Assembly: GCA_030141605.1 (NCBI GenBank)
Contig: JAQGDQ010001266.1
Location: 1-51,076, forward strand
Origin: Tubiluchus corallicola
Taxonomy: Eukaryota > Priapulida > Priapulimorpha > Priapulimorphida > Tubiluchidae
Length of the DNA: 51,076 nt
Reading direction: 5' to 3'
Positions 34,174-44,369 of the stretch are shown piece by piece. The translations under genes were made by a program, and so were the position numbers. The first letter of the stretch is position 1, and each line of letters starts with the position of its first letter. The notes under the pieces were generated by a model. It did not search any database and was not told the DNA's origin. It saw only the letters and a list, made by a program, of their open reading frames with translations.

Positions 34174-34293
34174 TCACAGACTAAAATCAACTCCACTCTC
34201 AATTTCGTTCATCAATCGCAGACATATTTCATCCTTGTAGGGTAAAGAAGCCACTGAAACCCCTACAGGTAGACCCAGTGCGCCATCTGTATG
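34174..34293 (-). CDS. FAAH: Fatty-acid amide hydrolase-like amidase, terminal exon
   Basis: FAAH-type enzymes are membrane-associated serine hydrolases of the amidase-signature family that degrade lipid amides. This terminal exon follows an acceptor (tgttttcaatttcag) and encodes 39 residues in phase 0: HTDGALGLPVGVSVASLPYK then DEICLRLMNEIESGV and FSL, stop. The run GLPVGV...ALP..DE.CLR.M.E.E is the characteristic C-terminus of animal FAAH1-type proteins. The catalytic Ser-Ser-Lys triad lies in upstream exons, not seen here. Those exons should be at higher coordinates, beyond the tandem array or outside the window. The exon itself is intact, but nine copies of its 5' edge lie in front of it counting the true one. 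If no other exon is found it may be a gene fragment. Confidence 0.82.
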   Translation of the reverse strand, partial: HTDGALGLPVGVSVASLPYKDEICLRLMNEIESGVDFSL

Positions 34294-35650
34294 CTGAAAT
34301 TGAAAACAAACATGCTATATTTACGACAAATAAAGTTAGGCAGCTGATTTAGCTTTTGATTCACTAAAAACGTAGGGGTACACCCAGTGCGCCATCTGTA
34401 TGCTGAAATTGAAAACAAACATGCTATATTTACGACAAATAAAGTTAGGCAGCTGATTTAGCTTTTGATTCACTAAAAACGTAGGGGTACACCCAGTGCG
34501 CCATCTGTATGCTGAAAATGAAAACAAACATGCTATATTCACATCAAATAAAGTTAGGCAGCTGATTTAGCTTTTGATTCACTAAAAACGTAGGGGTACA
34601 CCCAGTGCGCCATCTGTATGCTGAAATTGAAAACAAACATGCTATATTTACGACAAATAAAGTTAGGCAGCTGATTTAGCTTTTGATTCACTAAAAACGT
34701 AGGGGTACACCCAGTGCGCCATCTGTATGCTGAAAATGAAAACAAACATGCTATATTCACATCAAATAAAGTTAGGCAGCTGATTTAGCTTTTGATTCAC
34801 TAAAAACGTAGGGGTACACCCAGTGCGCCATCTGTATGCTGAAAACGAAAACAAACATGCTATATTCACATGAAATAAAGTTAGGCAGTTGATTTACGTT
34901 TTGATTCACTAAAAATGTAGAGGTAAACCCAGTGCGCCATCTGTATGCTGAAAATGAAAACAAACATGCTATATTAACTTCAAATAAAGTTAGACAGCTG
35001 ATTTAGCTTTTGATTCACTAAAAATGTAGAGGTAAACCCAGTGCGCCATCTGTATGCTGAAAATGAAAACAAACATGCTATATTAACTTCAAATAAAGTT
35101 CAAGGCCGTAGTCGGCGGTCCGGCCTGTCCGGCCATGGCCGGACCACTTTTTCTGCCATACGTGCCTAGACATTCTCAGCCCTGCGTAGAGTAAAAACTT
35201 ATTTGCGGAGTACGATGACTCAAACTAGACTGAACAATCTCATGACTTTGCATGTACATATGGATAGAACAGACGCTCTCGACCTGAAAGATTGCGAACG
35301 AGTTTACTGCGAGAAATGAGCGGCGCAGATGTGTGTTTGGGAAGTTTTAATCAATCATGTCATCATTAAGTATGTGTAGTGCTCTATTATATTATAACTC
35401 TGTATTATAAATTATAATATACTCTTCTATATGTTGCTGCTGTATTCTTTTTCTACCTGTTCCGTATCTGTGGCCGGACCACTTTTCAAAAGCCGACTAC
35501 GGCCCTGAAGTTAGACAGTTGATTTAGCTTTTGATTCACTAAAAACGTAGAGGTAGACCCAGTGCGCCATCTGTGCGCTGAAAATGAAAACAAACATGCT
35601 ATATTCACATCAAATAAAGTTAGGCAGTTGATTTACGTTTTGATTCAATG
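34294..35650 (-). repeat. 109-bp array duplicating the amidase 3' splice site
   Basis: Counting the true exon edge, the word cagtgcgccatctgt recurs nine times at a spacing of about 109 bp (34275, 34384, 34493, 34602, 34711, 34820, 34930, 35039, and 35557 after an insertion). Read on the minus strand, each unit contains a pyrimidine-rich tract, an acceptor (ttttcattttcag) and about 26 nt copied from the terminal exon (HTDGALG), then diverges to VPLRF and a stop. The most upstream unit has a changed exon start (CGC for CAT). Minus-strand open frames of 63-68 codons here are repeat artefacts. Confidence 0.92.
35101..35507. mobile_element. hAT-like element inserted in the 109-bp array
   Basis: A 407-bp GC-richer insertion with terminal inverted repeats caaggccgtagtcggc and cagggccgtagtcggc (reverse complement of the right end; 15 of 16 identical). 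It is flanked by the 5-bp direct repeat aagtt (35096-35100, 35508-35512), and the array resumes without loss on the right. The CAGGGCC-type end recalls hAT elements, though those usually make 8-bp duplications, so the superfamily is uncertain. A second direct motif, ggccggaccactttt, occurs near both ends. No transposase. Confidence 0.75.
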
Positions 35651-35959
35651 AAAAATTGTAGAAAAGTAAATAGATGCGATTTCATGGAAATTCTACCCAG
35701 TTGAAGGAAGTTTCCTTGGCGTAGGGACCGCTGTCAGTCGGACTTTGGTCAGCTATACACCTGGTCACGTCCACACTGACCATACAATAGCGTTTAAGGT
35801 GAATGAAGTGACACTTGTTTTTAGAAAAATGTAACTACAGCTAAGTAATAAGCTACACAAGCAAAAATAAGTGAAAATGAGAACACACAATGCATCATGG
35901 AACTGAAATAATTCTTTCCCTGTAACCACCAAATGTGTGAACAGATGTACTACAACTTC

Positions 35960-35970
35960 TCCCCCCTCTC

Positions 35971-36027
<57 letters not shown>

Positions 36028-36028
36028 G
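35960..36028. repeat. CT microsatellite
   Basis: About 65 bp of nearly pure (CT)n. Confidence 0.95.
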
Positions 36029-37269
36029 GCGTCCACAAGTCACGTGGCCCGATAATTTCAGGTACGTCACGTCGCTACTCTTTGCGCAGTGATATAAACA
36101 TCTATGAAAGAGGGACTCTATAGGGTCCTAGAACTGCATTGCGCTGCCATCTTTTGGCAGTTTTTGTAATATTTTCCACCATGCATATAGTTAAAACAAT
36201 AAGAATTATTATTATACTATTTAAATGATCCAAGAACGTTGTGAACAATGACCATGTATTTACAACGTACTTGACCTAATCCAACAGCCTGTGTATAACA
36301 AGTGCCAGAACAATATTTTCTTTTTTACAATGATAGTTTTGTTTTAGCTACAGATTCAGATTCACGTTCATTTTATTTCCCATTTTGTGATACATATCAC
36401 ATTTTTAATTGTTACTACATTAAGAAAGTACAATTCAAGGAAAGGGTGGCGAAAAACTAAACAGTTATTTAAATCAGCCCCCTTATCATGTTTATCACAG
36501 AAGCCCATAAAGATTATCATACATTAATTATTCATTTTTAAATATATAAATAATTTAAGTATTCCATTCAGAGTAACAGGTTGGCACTACTCAAAAATTC
36601 CGGATTTAAAGGCCAGAACATTTAATTTGAAACAAACATTCACTTTGGAAACAATTCAATAGCAAAAAACATCGTCCAGCTCTGGAATTCGCTGACAGTC
36701 GAAATCAAAAGTGTTAAATGATTAACCGCATCAAAACCAAATTAAAACCATTAATGATGTCAAGATTTGAAAATGCGCAACTTACCAATATGACAACTTA
36801 CACACTAATGCAGAATTCATTTACCCCAGGCCATATTAAACTATTTAATTTTGCTCATAGTAAGTTTGAAAATATATGAAATATGTGAAGTTTAAGTTTG
36901 AAGTTGTATTTTACTTTTTCTGTACCTGTAGTTTAGTTCCTGCACTGATGCATTTGTCTCCAACAGTGTATGGTTTTTAACTATCACTGATTGAGCATCT
37001 TAATATTCTGTAATCATTCTCCATATATTATGGCAAATAAATATGTTACTATTCTATACTGTTAGTGAAGTTTATTGTGTTAGCAAATGAGTGTATAATT
37101 TTACATTATGTATGTAATCAATATAAAAAAATTATCAAATCAAAAACAAGCAACTACAAACAGGTAATTAAAAAAAAAGTTGTCATGGCACTAAAATAAA
37201 AGAAATTTTAATATTGAATTATCCATATTTGGCAAATAGATGTAACAACATCAAATTGAAATTTATTGC
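36029..37269. other. No gene seen
   Basis: AT-rich single-copy-looking sequence. I looked on the minus strand for upstream amidase exons (a PAG or SSG-type motif between splice sites) and found none. Confidence 0.3.
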
Positions 37270-37600
37270 ATACCGGTTTTAAACCAAACTGTTCATAGTC
37301 AAGGCATCTAAAACAAAGAAATTTACCAGAATTTAGAAACAACGTTGAAATACAATTCAGTAGTTAGATAGCTAAAAGATATATGACATAATATTATATA
37401 GATAATTTAACAATTTATCTTTACCTAAACATGTAATCTGTAAGGTAAATTATTAAATTATCTATATAATATTATATTATATATCTTTTGGCTATCTATC
37501 TACTGAATTGTATTTCGATGTTGTTTCTAAATTCTGGTAAATTTCTTTGTTTTAGATGCCTTGACTATGAACAGTTTTGTTTAAAATCAGTCGACACTAG
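37270..37600. repeat. About 330-bp palindrome (foldback)
   Basis: Sequence 37276-37430 (from ggttttaaaccaaactgttc and gtcaaggcatctaaaacaaa) is mirrored at 37445-37595 (ttgttttagatgccttgact and gaacagttttgtttaaaa). Most positions pair, with the innermost bases also partly self-complementary. Confidence 0.85.
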
Positions 37601-37639
37601 ATTTCATTTTGATGTGATTTTAACATCATACAGTTTTAC

Positions 37640-39249
37640 TGAGTTAACATAACATGCATGTTTATTGTACATTGTAATTACAAGTTTACAATAACATGAG
37701 GTAAACGTGCACGTTTATTGTACATTGTAATTACAAGTTTACAATAACACGAGGTAAACATGCACGTTTGTTGTACATTGTAATTACAAGTTTACGATAA
37801 CACGAGGTAAACATGCACGTTTGTTGTACATTGTAATTACAAGTTTAGAATAACACGAGGTAAACATGCACGTTTGTTGTACATTGTAATTACAAGTTTA
37901 GAATAACACGAGGTAAACATGTACGTTTGTTGTACATTGTAATTACAAGTTTACAATAACACGAGGTAAACGTGCACGTTTATTGTACATTGTAATTACA
38001 AGTTTACAATAACACGAGGCAAACATGTAGGACTACGTTTGTTGTACATTGTAATTACAAGTTTACGATAACACGAGGTAAACATGTACGTTTGTTGTAC
38101 ATTGTAATTACAAGTTTACAATAACACGAGGTAAACGTGCACGTTTATTGTACATTGTAATTACAAGTTTACAATAACACGAGGTAAACATGCACGTTTG
38201 TTGTACATTGTAATTACAAGTTTACAATAACACGAGGTAAACGTGCACGTTTATTGTACATTGTAATTACAAGTTTACAATAACACGAGGTAAACATGCA
38301 CGTTTATTGTACATTGTAATTACAAGTTTACAATAACACGAGGTAAACGTGCACGTTTATTGTACATTGTAATTACAAGTTTACAATAACACGAGGTAAA
38401 CGTGCACGTTTATTGTACATTGTAATTACAAGTTTACAATAACACGAGGTAAACGTGCACGTTTGTTGTACATTGTAATTACAAGTTTACAATAACACGA
38501 GGTAAACATGCACGTTTATTGTACATTGTAATTACAAGTTTACAATAACACTAGGTAAACGTGCACGTTTATTGTACATTGTAATTACATGTTTACAATA
38601 ACACGAGGTAAACATGCACGTTTGTTGTACATTGTAATTACAAGTTTACAATAACATGAGGTAAACGTGCACGTTTATTGTACATTGTAATTACAAGTTT
38701 ACAATAACACGAGGTAAACATGCACGTTTGTTGTACATTGTAATTACAAGTTTACAATAACACTAGGTAAACGTGCACGTTTGTTGTACATTGTAATTAC
38801 AAGTTTACAATAACACGAGGTAAACATGTACGTTTGTTGTACATTGTAATTACAAGTTTACAATAACACGAGGCAAACATGCACGTTTGTTGTACATTGT
38901 AATTACAAGTTTACAATAACACGAGGTAAACGTGCACGTTTGTTGTACATTGTAATTACAAGTTTACAATAACATGAGGTAAACGTGCACGTTTATTGTA
39001 CATTGTAATTACAAGTTTACAATAACACGAGGTAAACATGCACGTTTGTTGTACATTGTAATTACAAGTTTACAATAACACTAGGTAAACGTGCACGTTT
39101 GTTGTACATTGTAATTACAAGTTTACAATAACACGAGGTAAACATGTACGTTTGTTGTACATTGTAATTACAAGTTTACAATAACACGAGGCAAACATGC
39201 ACGTTTGTTGTACATTGTAATTACAAGTTTACAATAACACGAGGTAAAC
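37640..39249. repeat. 53-bp tandem array
   Basis: About 30 copies of acaagtttacaataacacga plus ggtaaacgtgcacgtttatt plus gtacattgtaatt. Each unit carries two near-perfect palindromes, aaacgtgcacgttt and ttgtaattacaa. Variants alternate between aaacgtgcac/aaacatgcac/aaacatgtac and tttattg/tttgttg in blocks, indicating higher-order duplication. The array ends 35 bp from the stop codon of the secreted-protein 2 gene. Confidence 0.95.
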
Positions 39250-39283
39250 AATAACACATGTATGTATGTACAACACTCGAAAT

Positions 39284-39538
39284 TTATGAAAAATCATGAT
39301 AATTAATACGAGGGAAACGGAACTTGGCTTTTCCCTGACTAAATTCTGGACTAAAGGCTGGTCGACCGTTGGAGAAAAGGGTGTTGGGGTCCTGGAGGAA
39401 CTTTCTCCCATAGTAGCCGATCCTTGGATTGTGGTAATGATGGTCCCTCCGCAGAAAAGCGTACCGAGCATGAACGTCAAGACCAAGTCGCGGACGTCGA
39501 AATCTATCAGCATAATAGAGTTCTCCAGCGTCAGCAAA
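39284..39538 (-). CDS. Small secreted protein 2, exon 2
   Basis: An 84-codon minus-strand exon after an acceptor (gctattttttcag), phase 0. It reads FADAGELYYADRFRRPRLGL onward, RYAFLRRDHHYHNPRIGYYG, then DPNTLFSNGRPAFSPEFSQG and INYHDFS, stop. The signal peptide ends in it, with cleavage after ADA. The mature protein is about 80 residues, Cys-free, basic and aromatic. An alternative acceptor 12 nt upstream (aatttttcag) would add LFFQ in frame and lengthen the hydrophobic core, so both isoforms are possible. With 41620-41673 it forms a complete 102-residue (or 106-residue) protein. The block GYYG...P......GRPAF.P recurs in the gene at 49370-49975, so the two are paralogues. No named family recognised. 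Confidence 0.8.
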   Translation of the reverse strand, partial: FADAGELYYADRFRRPRLGLDVHARYAFLRRDHHYHNPRIGYYGRKFLQDPNTLFSNGRPAFSPEFSQGKAKFRFPRINYHDFS

Positions 39539-39644
39539 CTGAAAAAATAGCTGAAAAATTAACAAAAAACTTCAGTTACTAATTTTATATCTTTGTCTTA
39601 ATCTAATTATTCATTTTTAATAGTATTAATCTTTTTTGATAAAG

Positions 39645-40338
39645 GTCAAGAAAAGGGGTACCGGAAGTAGGTTTCAGAAAAATCGCCTTATAAAATTATA
39701 TTACTTTACAGCAATTTTGTGCGTATGTCGTACTCGCTTTAAAGGGAATTTTTGTTTGTTTTCATTTTAAATCTCTCGCAATACTGTTCCGACCGTGCCA
39801 ATACATGACGTCATATAGGCGCAACGTAAATCAGGGGAAGAAAAGGAAATGTTAAACTATGTCCCAAAAAACTTTCCATACAAAGTTATGTTACTGAGCA
39901 TTTCCCTTACCTACTGGAAAAGACTTATGTAACTAGAAAAGAAAATTATTAATTCTTTCAAATATTTTCACCAATTGGTAAAACGTTGCTGACTCACCCT
40001 CCAGGGTGCGCCACTCACTAGCCAAAAACGTATTTTTAATCTTATTAACAAGGTATAGTGATTTAGAATTTTACTTAGTTAGTGACTTGTGCACTAGGAA
40101 TGCTCTGATTATTTTTTTCAAACTTTACTCAATGTTATCTAAACTTGTTTCAAATGACCTGTCGTCAAAATGGCTGCGTCTAACGGTCATCGCGGAAGTT
40201 TAAATTTACACGTTTTATACAGCGTGACTGCCGATTGAAGTCCTGTATGCAAAAAGGCAGTATGTAAGCGATATAAAATTTCAAAACGAATTTTTTAAGC
40301 TTTAAGTTTATGAAGTGTTTTCTTGTGCTTTAAAGTAC
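39645..40338 (+). mobile_element. Family A element, full length
   Basis: A near-complete copy from aaaggtcaagaaaaggggta to ttttcttgtgctttaaag, about 0.69 kb, inside the intron of secreted protein 2. With 8125-8795 it is the best pair for defining the ends. Confidence 0.8.
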
Positions 40339-40859
40339 AAGAAAATGTCGTGAAGTTCGCCTTAATTACTTCGCGTTGATTAATTTGATTTCTAAATATT
40401 TCATTGTGTCTTCTTGCTCATCTCTTCATCTCATTCCCTCCCTTTTTTAGGCTTGTTACAGCATTGAAATAGCTTAAATTCCCTCTAATCTTACTGTACT
40501 TATTTGTTACAGCATTGATATAGCTTAAATTTCCCTCTAATCTTACTGCACGTATTTGCTTCTGAATGACCTTTCACATTAACAGTGTTCTAGTTTTCTG
40601 TATTGAAGCTGTGTAAGACAAGTCTGCTTTGAACATTTAGACCTGTGGGCTAGCCAGGCTATGTTTTAGTATAGTGCTCTTTCAGTATTTATAATTATGT
40701 TATCTATGTACCTGATAGTATAGATGTTATAATATAATTCCTCGTGACTTGTTAATGATTGTTTTTTTATTTGATCGAAAAAGCTAACAGGCTTAATACT
40801 TGTGGGCAAAGTTTAATTCAGTAACAGCTCTCCCACCTATTTCATTGCCAACAGAAAAC
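40339..40859. other. Intronic spacer with a 60-bp direct repeat
   Basis: The segment gttacagcattgaaatagct plus taaattccctctaatcttac occurs twice (about 40455 and 40507). No gene. Confidence 0.5.
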
Positions 40860-41400
40860 AGTCTTCATAAATAATGTTTAAAAATTCGTCTTGAAATTTC
40901 ATATCACTCTCAAACAGTCTTATAGGGTACAGGGCTTGTGCCGTAGCAGCAACACTGTATGAAACAAATGAATTTAAACTCCCATAATGACAGTCAGGCG
41001 CAGGCATTTTAATGGTAGGTCGTTTGAAACAAGTTTAGATAACATTGCGTAAAGTTTGAAAAATAATCACATCATTCGTAGCGCACATGTTGCTAATTAA
41101 GTAAAATTTTAAATTACTGTATCTTGTGAATAAGATTAAAAACACGTAATAACTAAGCAAAATTATAAATTACTCGTATCTCCATTAAGATCAATAATGT
41201 GTTTTTTTGTGAGCCAGTAGTGCACACTGGGAAGGTGATAGTGACACTTTACTAGGTGGCACGAATATTTTAAATTATTAAAAAATTTCTTTTCCTATTA
41301 CATAAGTCTTTGACACAGGTAAGTTTAATGCTAAGTAATATAACTTTGTATTAAAAGTTCTTTGACATTGACTTTAAAATTCACTTTTCTTTCCTTCTAA
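40860..41400 (-). mobile_element. Family A element, inverted copy
   Basis: Inverted relative to 39645-40338 and more diverged (for example agtgacactttactaggtgg for the gtcgctgac block). The two copies form an inverted pair about 0.5 kb apart inside the same intron. Confidence 0.7.
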
Positions 41401-41619
41401 CGTTGTTTGGGTTAATATCTAACTTGCGTTACTATAACTTAGGTCTGTATCGCATGATGTTTAGAGCTTAACGCTGGAGATATAACCTCAGTAAACCTCA
41501 TGAAATTAGCCACAATTTTACCAATTTTTTGCGCCACAACACAATACTATTTTAAAGTTTCCTACATTAAATAAGAAGGCATCGTGCAAGAAAGTTAATT
41601 TCAAAATGTCTCCACTCAC

Positions 41620-41673
41620 CGCCATGATGATAAGTAATGTTGTTATGCAGAGACATCTGGTGAGTGATTCCAT
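41620..41673 (-). CDS. Small secreted protein 2, exon 1 (signal peptide)
   Basis: Eighteen codons from ATG at 41673: MESLTRCLCITTLLIIMA, ending at a consensus donor (GCG|gtgagt) in phase 0. This is the charged n-region and hydrophobic core of a signal peptide, completed by FADA in exon 2. The intron between is 2081 nt (39539-41619) and holds two family A elements. A second Cys pair (CLC) sits within the signal, not the mature chain. The match in design to 19949-19990 supports common descent. Confidence 0.8.
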
Positions 41674-41779
41674 ACTACTTCAGTATAACTGAAAAGGTAT
41701 TTGTTGATTGGATATTTCCTTTAACCTATACAAAATTACATGTTAATGCAAATGAAATTGAAAACGTCGATTAAAATTA

Positions 41780-42135
41780 AAACCGGATCCAATCTTAAAC
41801 TGTATGTCAAAACAATCTACTCTTTAAAATGTTGAAAAGAAACATACTATTTTTTCAAAAATGACTTACATGAAACAATTATTACCACAAAAACACAATT
41901 TCACGTTCACGCCACTAGTTCCTCGCTGTTACATACATTTCGCCATTCGCTAGTTAGATGGGCACAGGCGCCTGGATTTCGAAAACGCATTGCACAAAAA
42001 ACAGGTGCTGTGCATCTCAGTTCAGATTTGTTAGTTTGTGACGAACTGCACACGTTCCACAACCCGTGAGCACAACGGTAAATTTGAAATATAAGTTTTT
42101 ATCTTAAAACTTGCCTAATTTTAGTACAACAAACT
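41780..42135 (+). mobile_element. Family B element, partial
   Basis: Begins aaaccggatccaatcttaaa, the clean terminal sequence, and runs to tgcctaattttagtacaaca, where it is cut off by the agact repeat. Confidence 0.75.
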
Positions 42136-42137
42136 GA

Positions 42138-42280
42138 ACTAGACTAGACCAGACTACACCAGACTAGACCAGACTAGACTAGACTAGATTAGACTAGACT
42201 AGACTAAACTAGACTAGACTAGACTAGACTAGACTAGACTAGATTAAATCAAATCAAATCAAATCAAATCAAATCAAATA
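42138..42280. repeat. agact pentanucleotide and aaatc repeat
   Basis: About 20 copies of agact with some accag/aaact variants, followed by six or seven aaatc units. Confidence 0.95.
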
Positions 42281-42860
42281 TAATTATCTAGTTGTCACAA
42301 TACAAACGGCAGCACAGCAAAAAAAGAACACACGTTTACAAAGTCAAAAACGAAATGCAAGAATCGTATAAAAAGTACGATATCACAAAAATACTGTTAA
42401 CACAGCTACACATACAGAAGCTAATGCTACATTGATTAAACTTCACCTGAATGTTTGATTTCGCCAAATTCTATGATGATTACGTACCTGCGCGCTCCCT
42501 GGCTTTAAGGGAAAGCGTTGAGTCAGTTCTAATATTACTTCTTTCTGAATTTTTCACTTTCACGACACTGAAAGTACGTTTCCTTTAACCGAAAGAGCTA
42601 GTCTATTGTTAATGCTGCTGAACAGTTGTCTGAGCTACTGACCCATAATCTTTATTAACCACGACAAAGTAAAAGTAATGAAGTGTTTGTGTCGTAATTT
42701 ATTTTACTCAGTACAATTTTATTACGGTCTAACTACTCTACTTACAGATGGTTGAGTCGATAAAGAGTTTATTTACATCGAGAAAATATTCTAGTCGCCA
42801 TTTTACAATCTTTGTAATGGCGCTTGATAACTGCAGTTTGTTTTTATGTAAGAATAAATG
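42281..42860. other. No gene seen
   Basis: No exon or repeat recognised. Confidence 0.3.
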
Positions 42861-42869
42861 TACATCTAA

Positions 42870-43285
<416 letters not shown>

Positions 43286-43299
43286 ACTAATAATGACAT

Positions 43300-43672
43300 A
43301 GATAATCTTAAAATTATAACCAACTTCTTACGTACTAAAACTAATAGTATTGATATTTAAATTTCATACTAGTTCCTCTAATATGGAAATATTGTAAAAA
43401 AAACTGATACACTAATATATCTGCCTTGTTAACTGCTGAATGCTTCTAAATTAATGTACTCATGCTTCTTAACTGGAGAAACTGTTACATGTTCTTTAGT
43501 AATGGTATGTTTCTCATTGGTTTTATTTTTGATGTATTTTTCTGGTTGTGGTGTGATAAACTCCTTAACTGATGTATTATATAAAGTGCATAAAGTGGCT
43601 TTGCCATGTTTATGTGTAAAACGAACGTAATACGGATTGAAATCAAATTTATTCTTAATTTTAAATGGAACG
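43300..43672. other. No gene seen
   Basis: AT-rich sequence. The 85-codon minus frame at 43485-43742 has no recognisable feature. Confidence 0.3.
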
Positions 43673-43675
43673 CAT

Positions 43676-43901
43676 AAAGTAGTAATTCACTGAGCATAAA
43701 ACAGAAGTTTGCAATCTCTGACGGGTATACCAGAATTGACACATTTCATTGTCCAAAATTTTCTACTTTACAGAAAACAGCAACATTATACAAAGGTAAA
43801 AAAGTTCACAATGATAAATTTTCATTCATTGTCAGTGGGAAAAGAAGTTATGAAGATGTGATAATGACTGAAGTGAAACTTGAAGATTATTCAACAATCT
43901 A
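43676..43901 (+). pseudogene. Unidentified coding-like fragment
   Basis: After a stop near 43672 a 74-codon frame without an initiator reads KQKFAISDGYTRIDTFHC onward, then HNDKFSFIVSGKRSYEDVIM and TEVKLEDYSTI, stop. The pattern FAISDGYTRIDTF followed by a later YEDVIMTEVKL could be an OB-fold-type strand pattern (compare xxxSDG in RPA-like proteins). It could equally be the end of a decayed transposon gene. No acceptor was identified that fits. Confidence 0.3.
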
Positions 43902-44369
43902 GACAGAGACAATGAACATGAGCTTACAGAATTTTACAGAATTGTAACACTTCATTATGGTACTTGCAAAAAATTAGTGTATTTTCTTATTCATAAGATT
44001 TTTAAATGTTGAAACAAATCTCAAATTGAAACAGATCTCAAACACGAAATTTCTCTTCATAATTGACATTAAGGATGTAAGGTCTACTATCGAGAACAAG
44101 ACTAGAATTCGTTTTTATTTTTCGTTTAGTGCGTTAAACTGAATGTTTTTATCTAAAATTTGTCCTCCAAAAGTATTATTAGTGCTTCGTGTCCATTACC
44201 GTGCCACCTGTTTATTTTTGTAAATGAAAACAATAAACAACTGAGTTAAAGCATCACGATGTACTTATTTACATTATCATTTCATAACGTTCAATATGTA
44301 AATGAAAATACGTAAGTGTTAATAGACGTCACAACATTTTACAATTCAATATTTAATCATGGGAATTTC

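Noticed and set aside
37640-39249. CRISPR-like array (regular repeats with spacer-like variation)
   Set aside because: Units are head-to-tail copies with point variants and no unique spacers, in a eukaryotic, spliced context.
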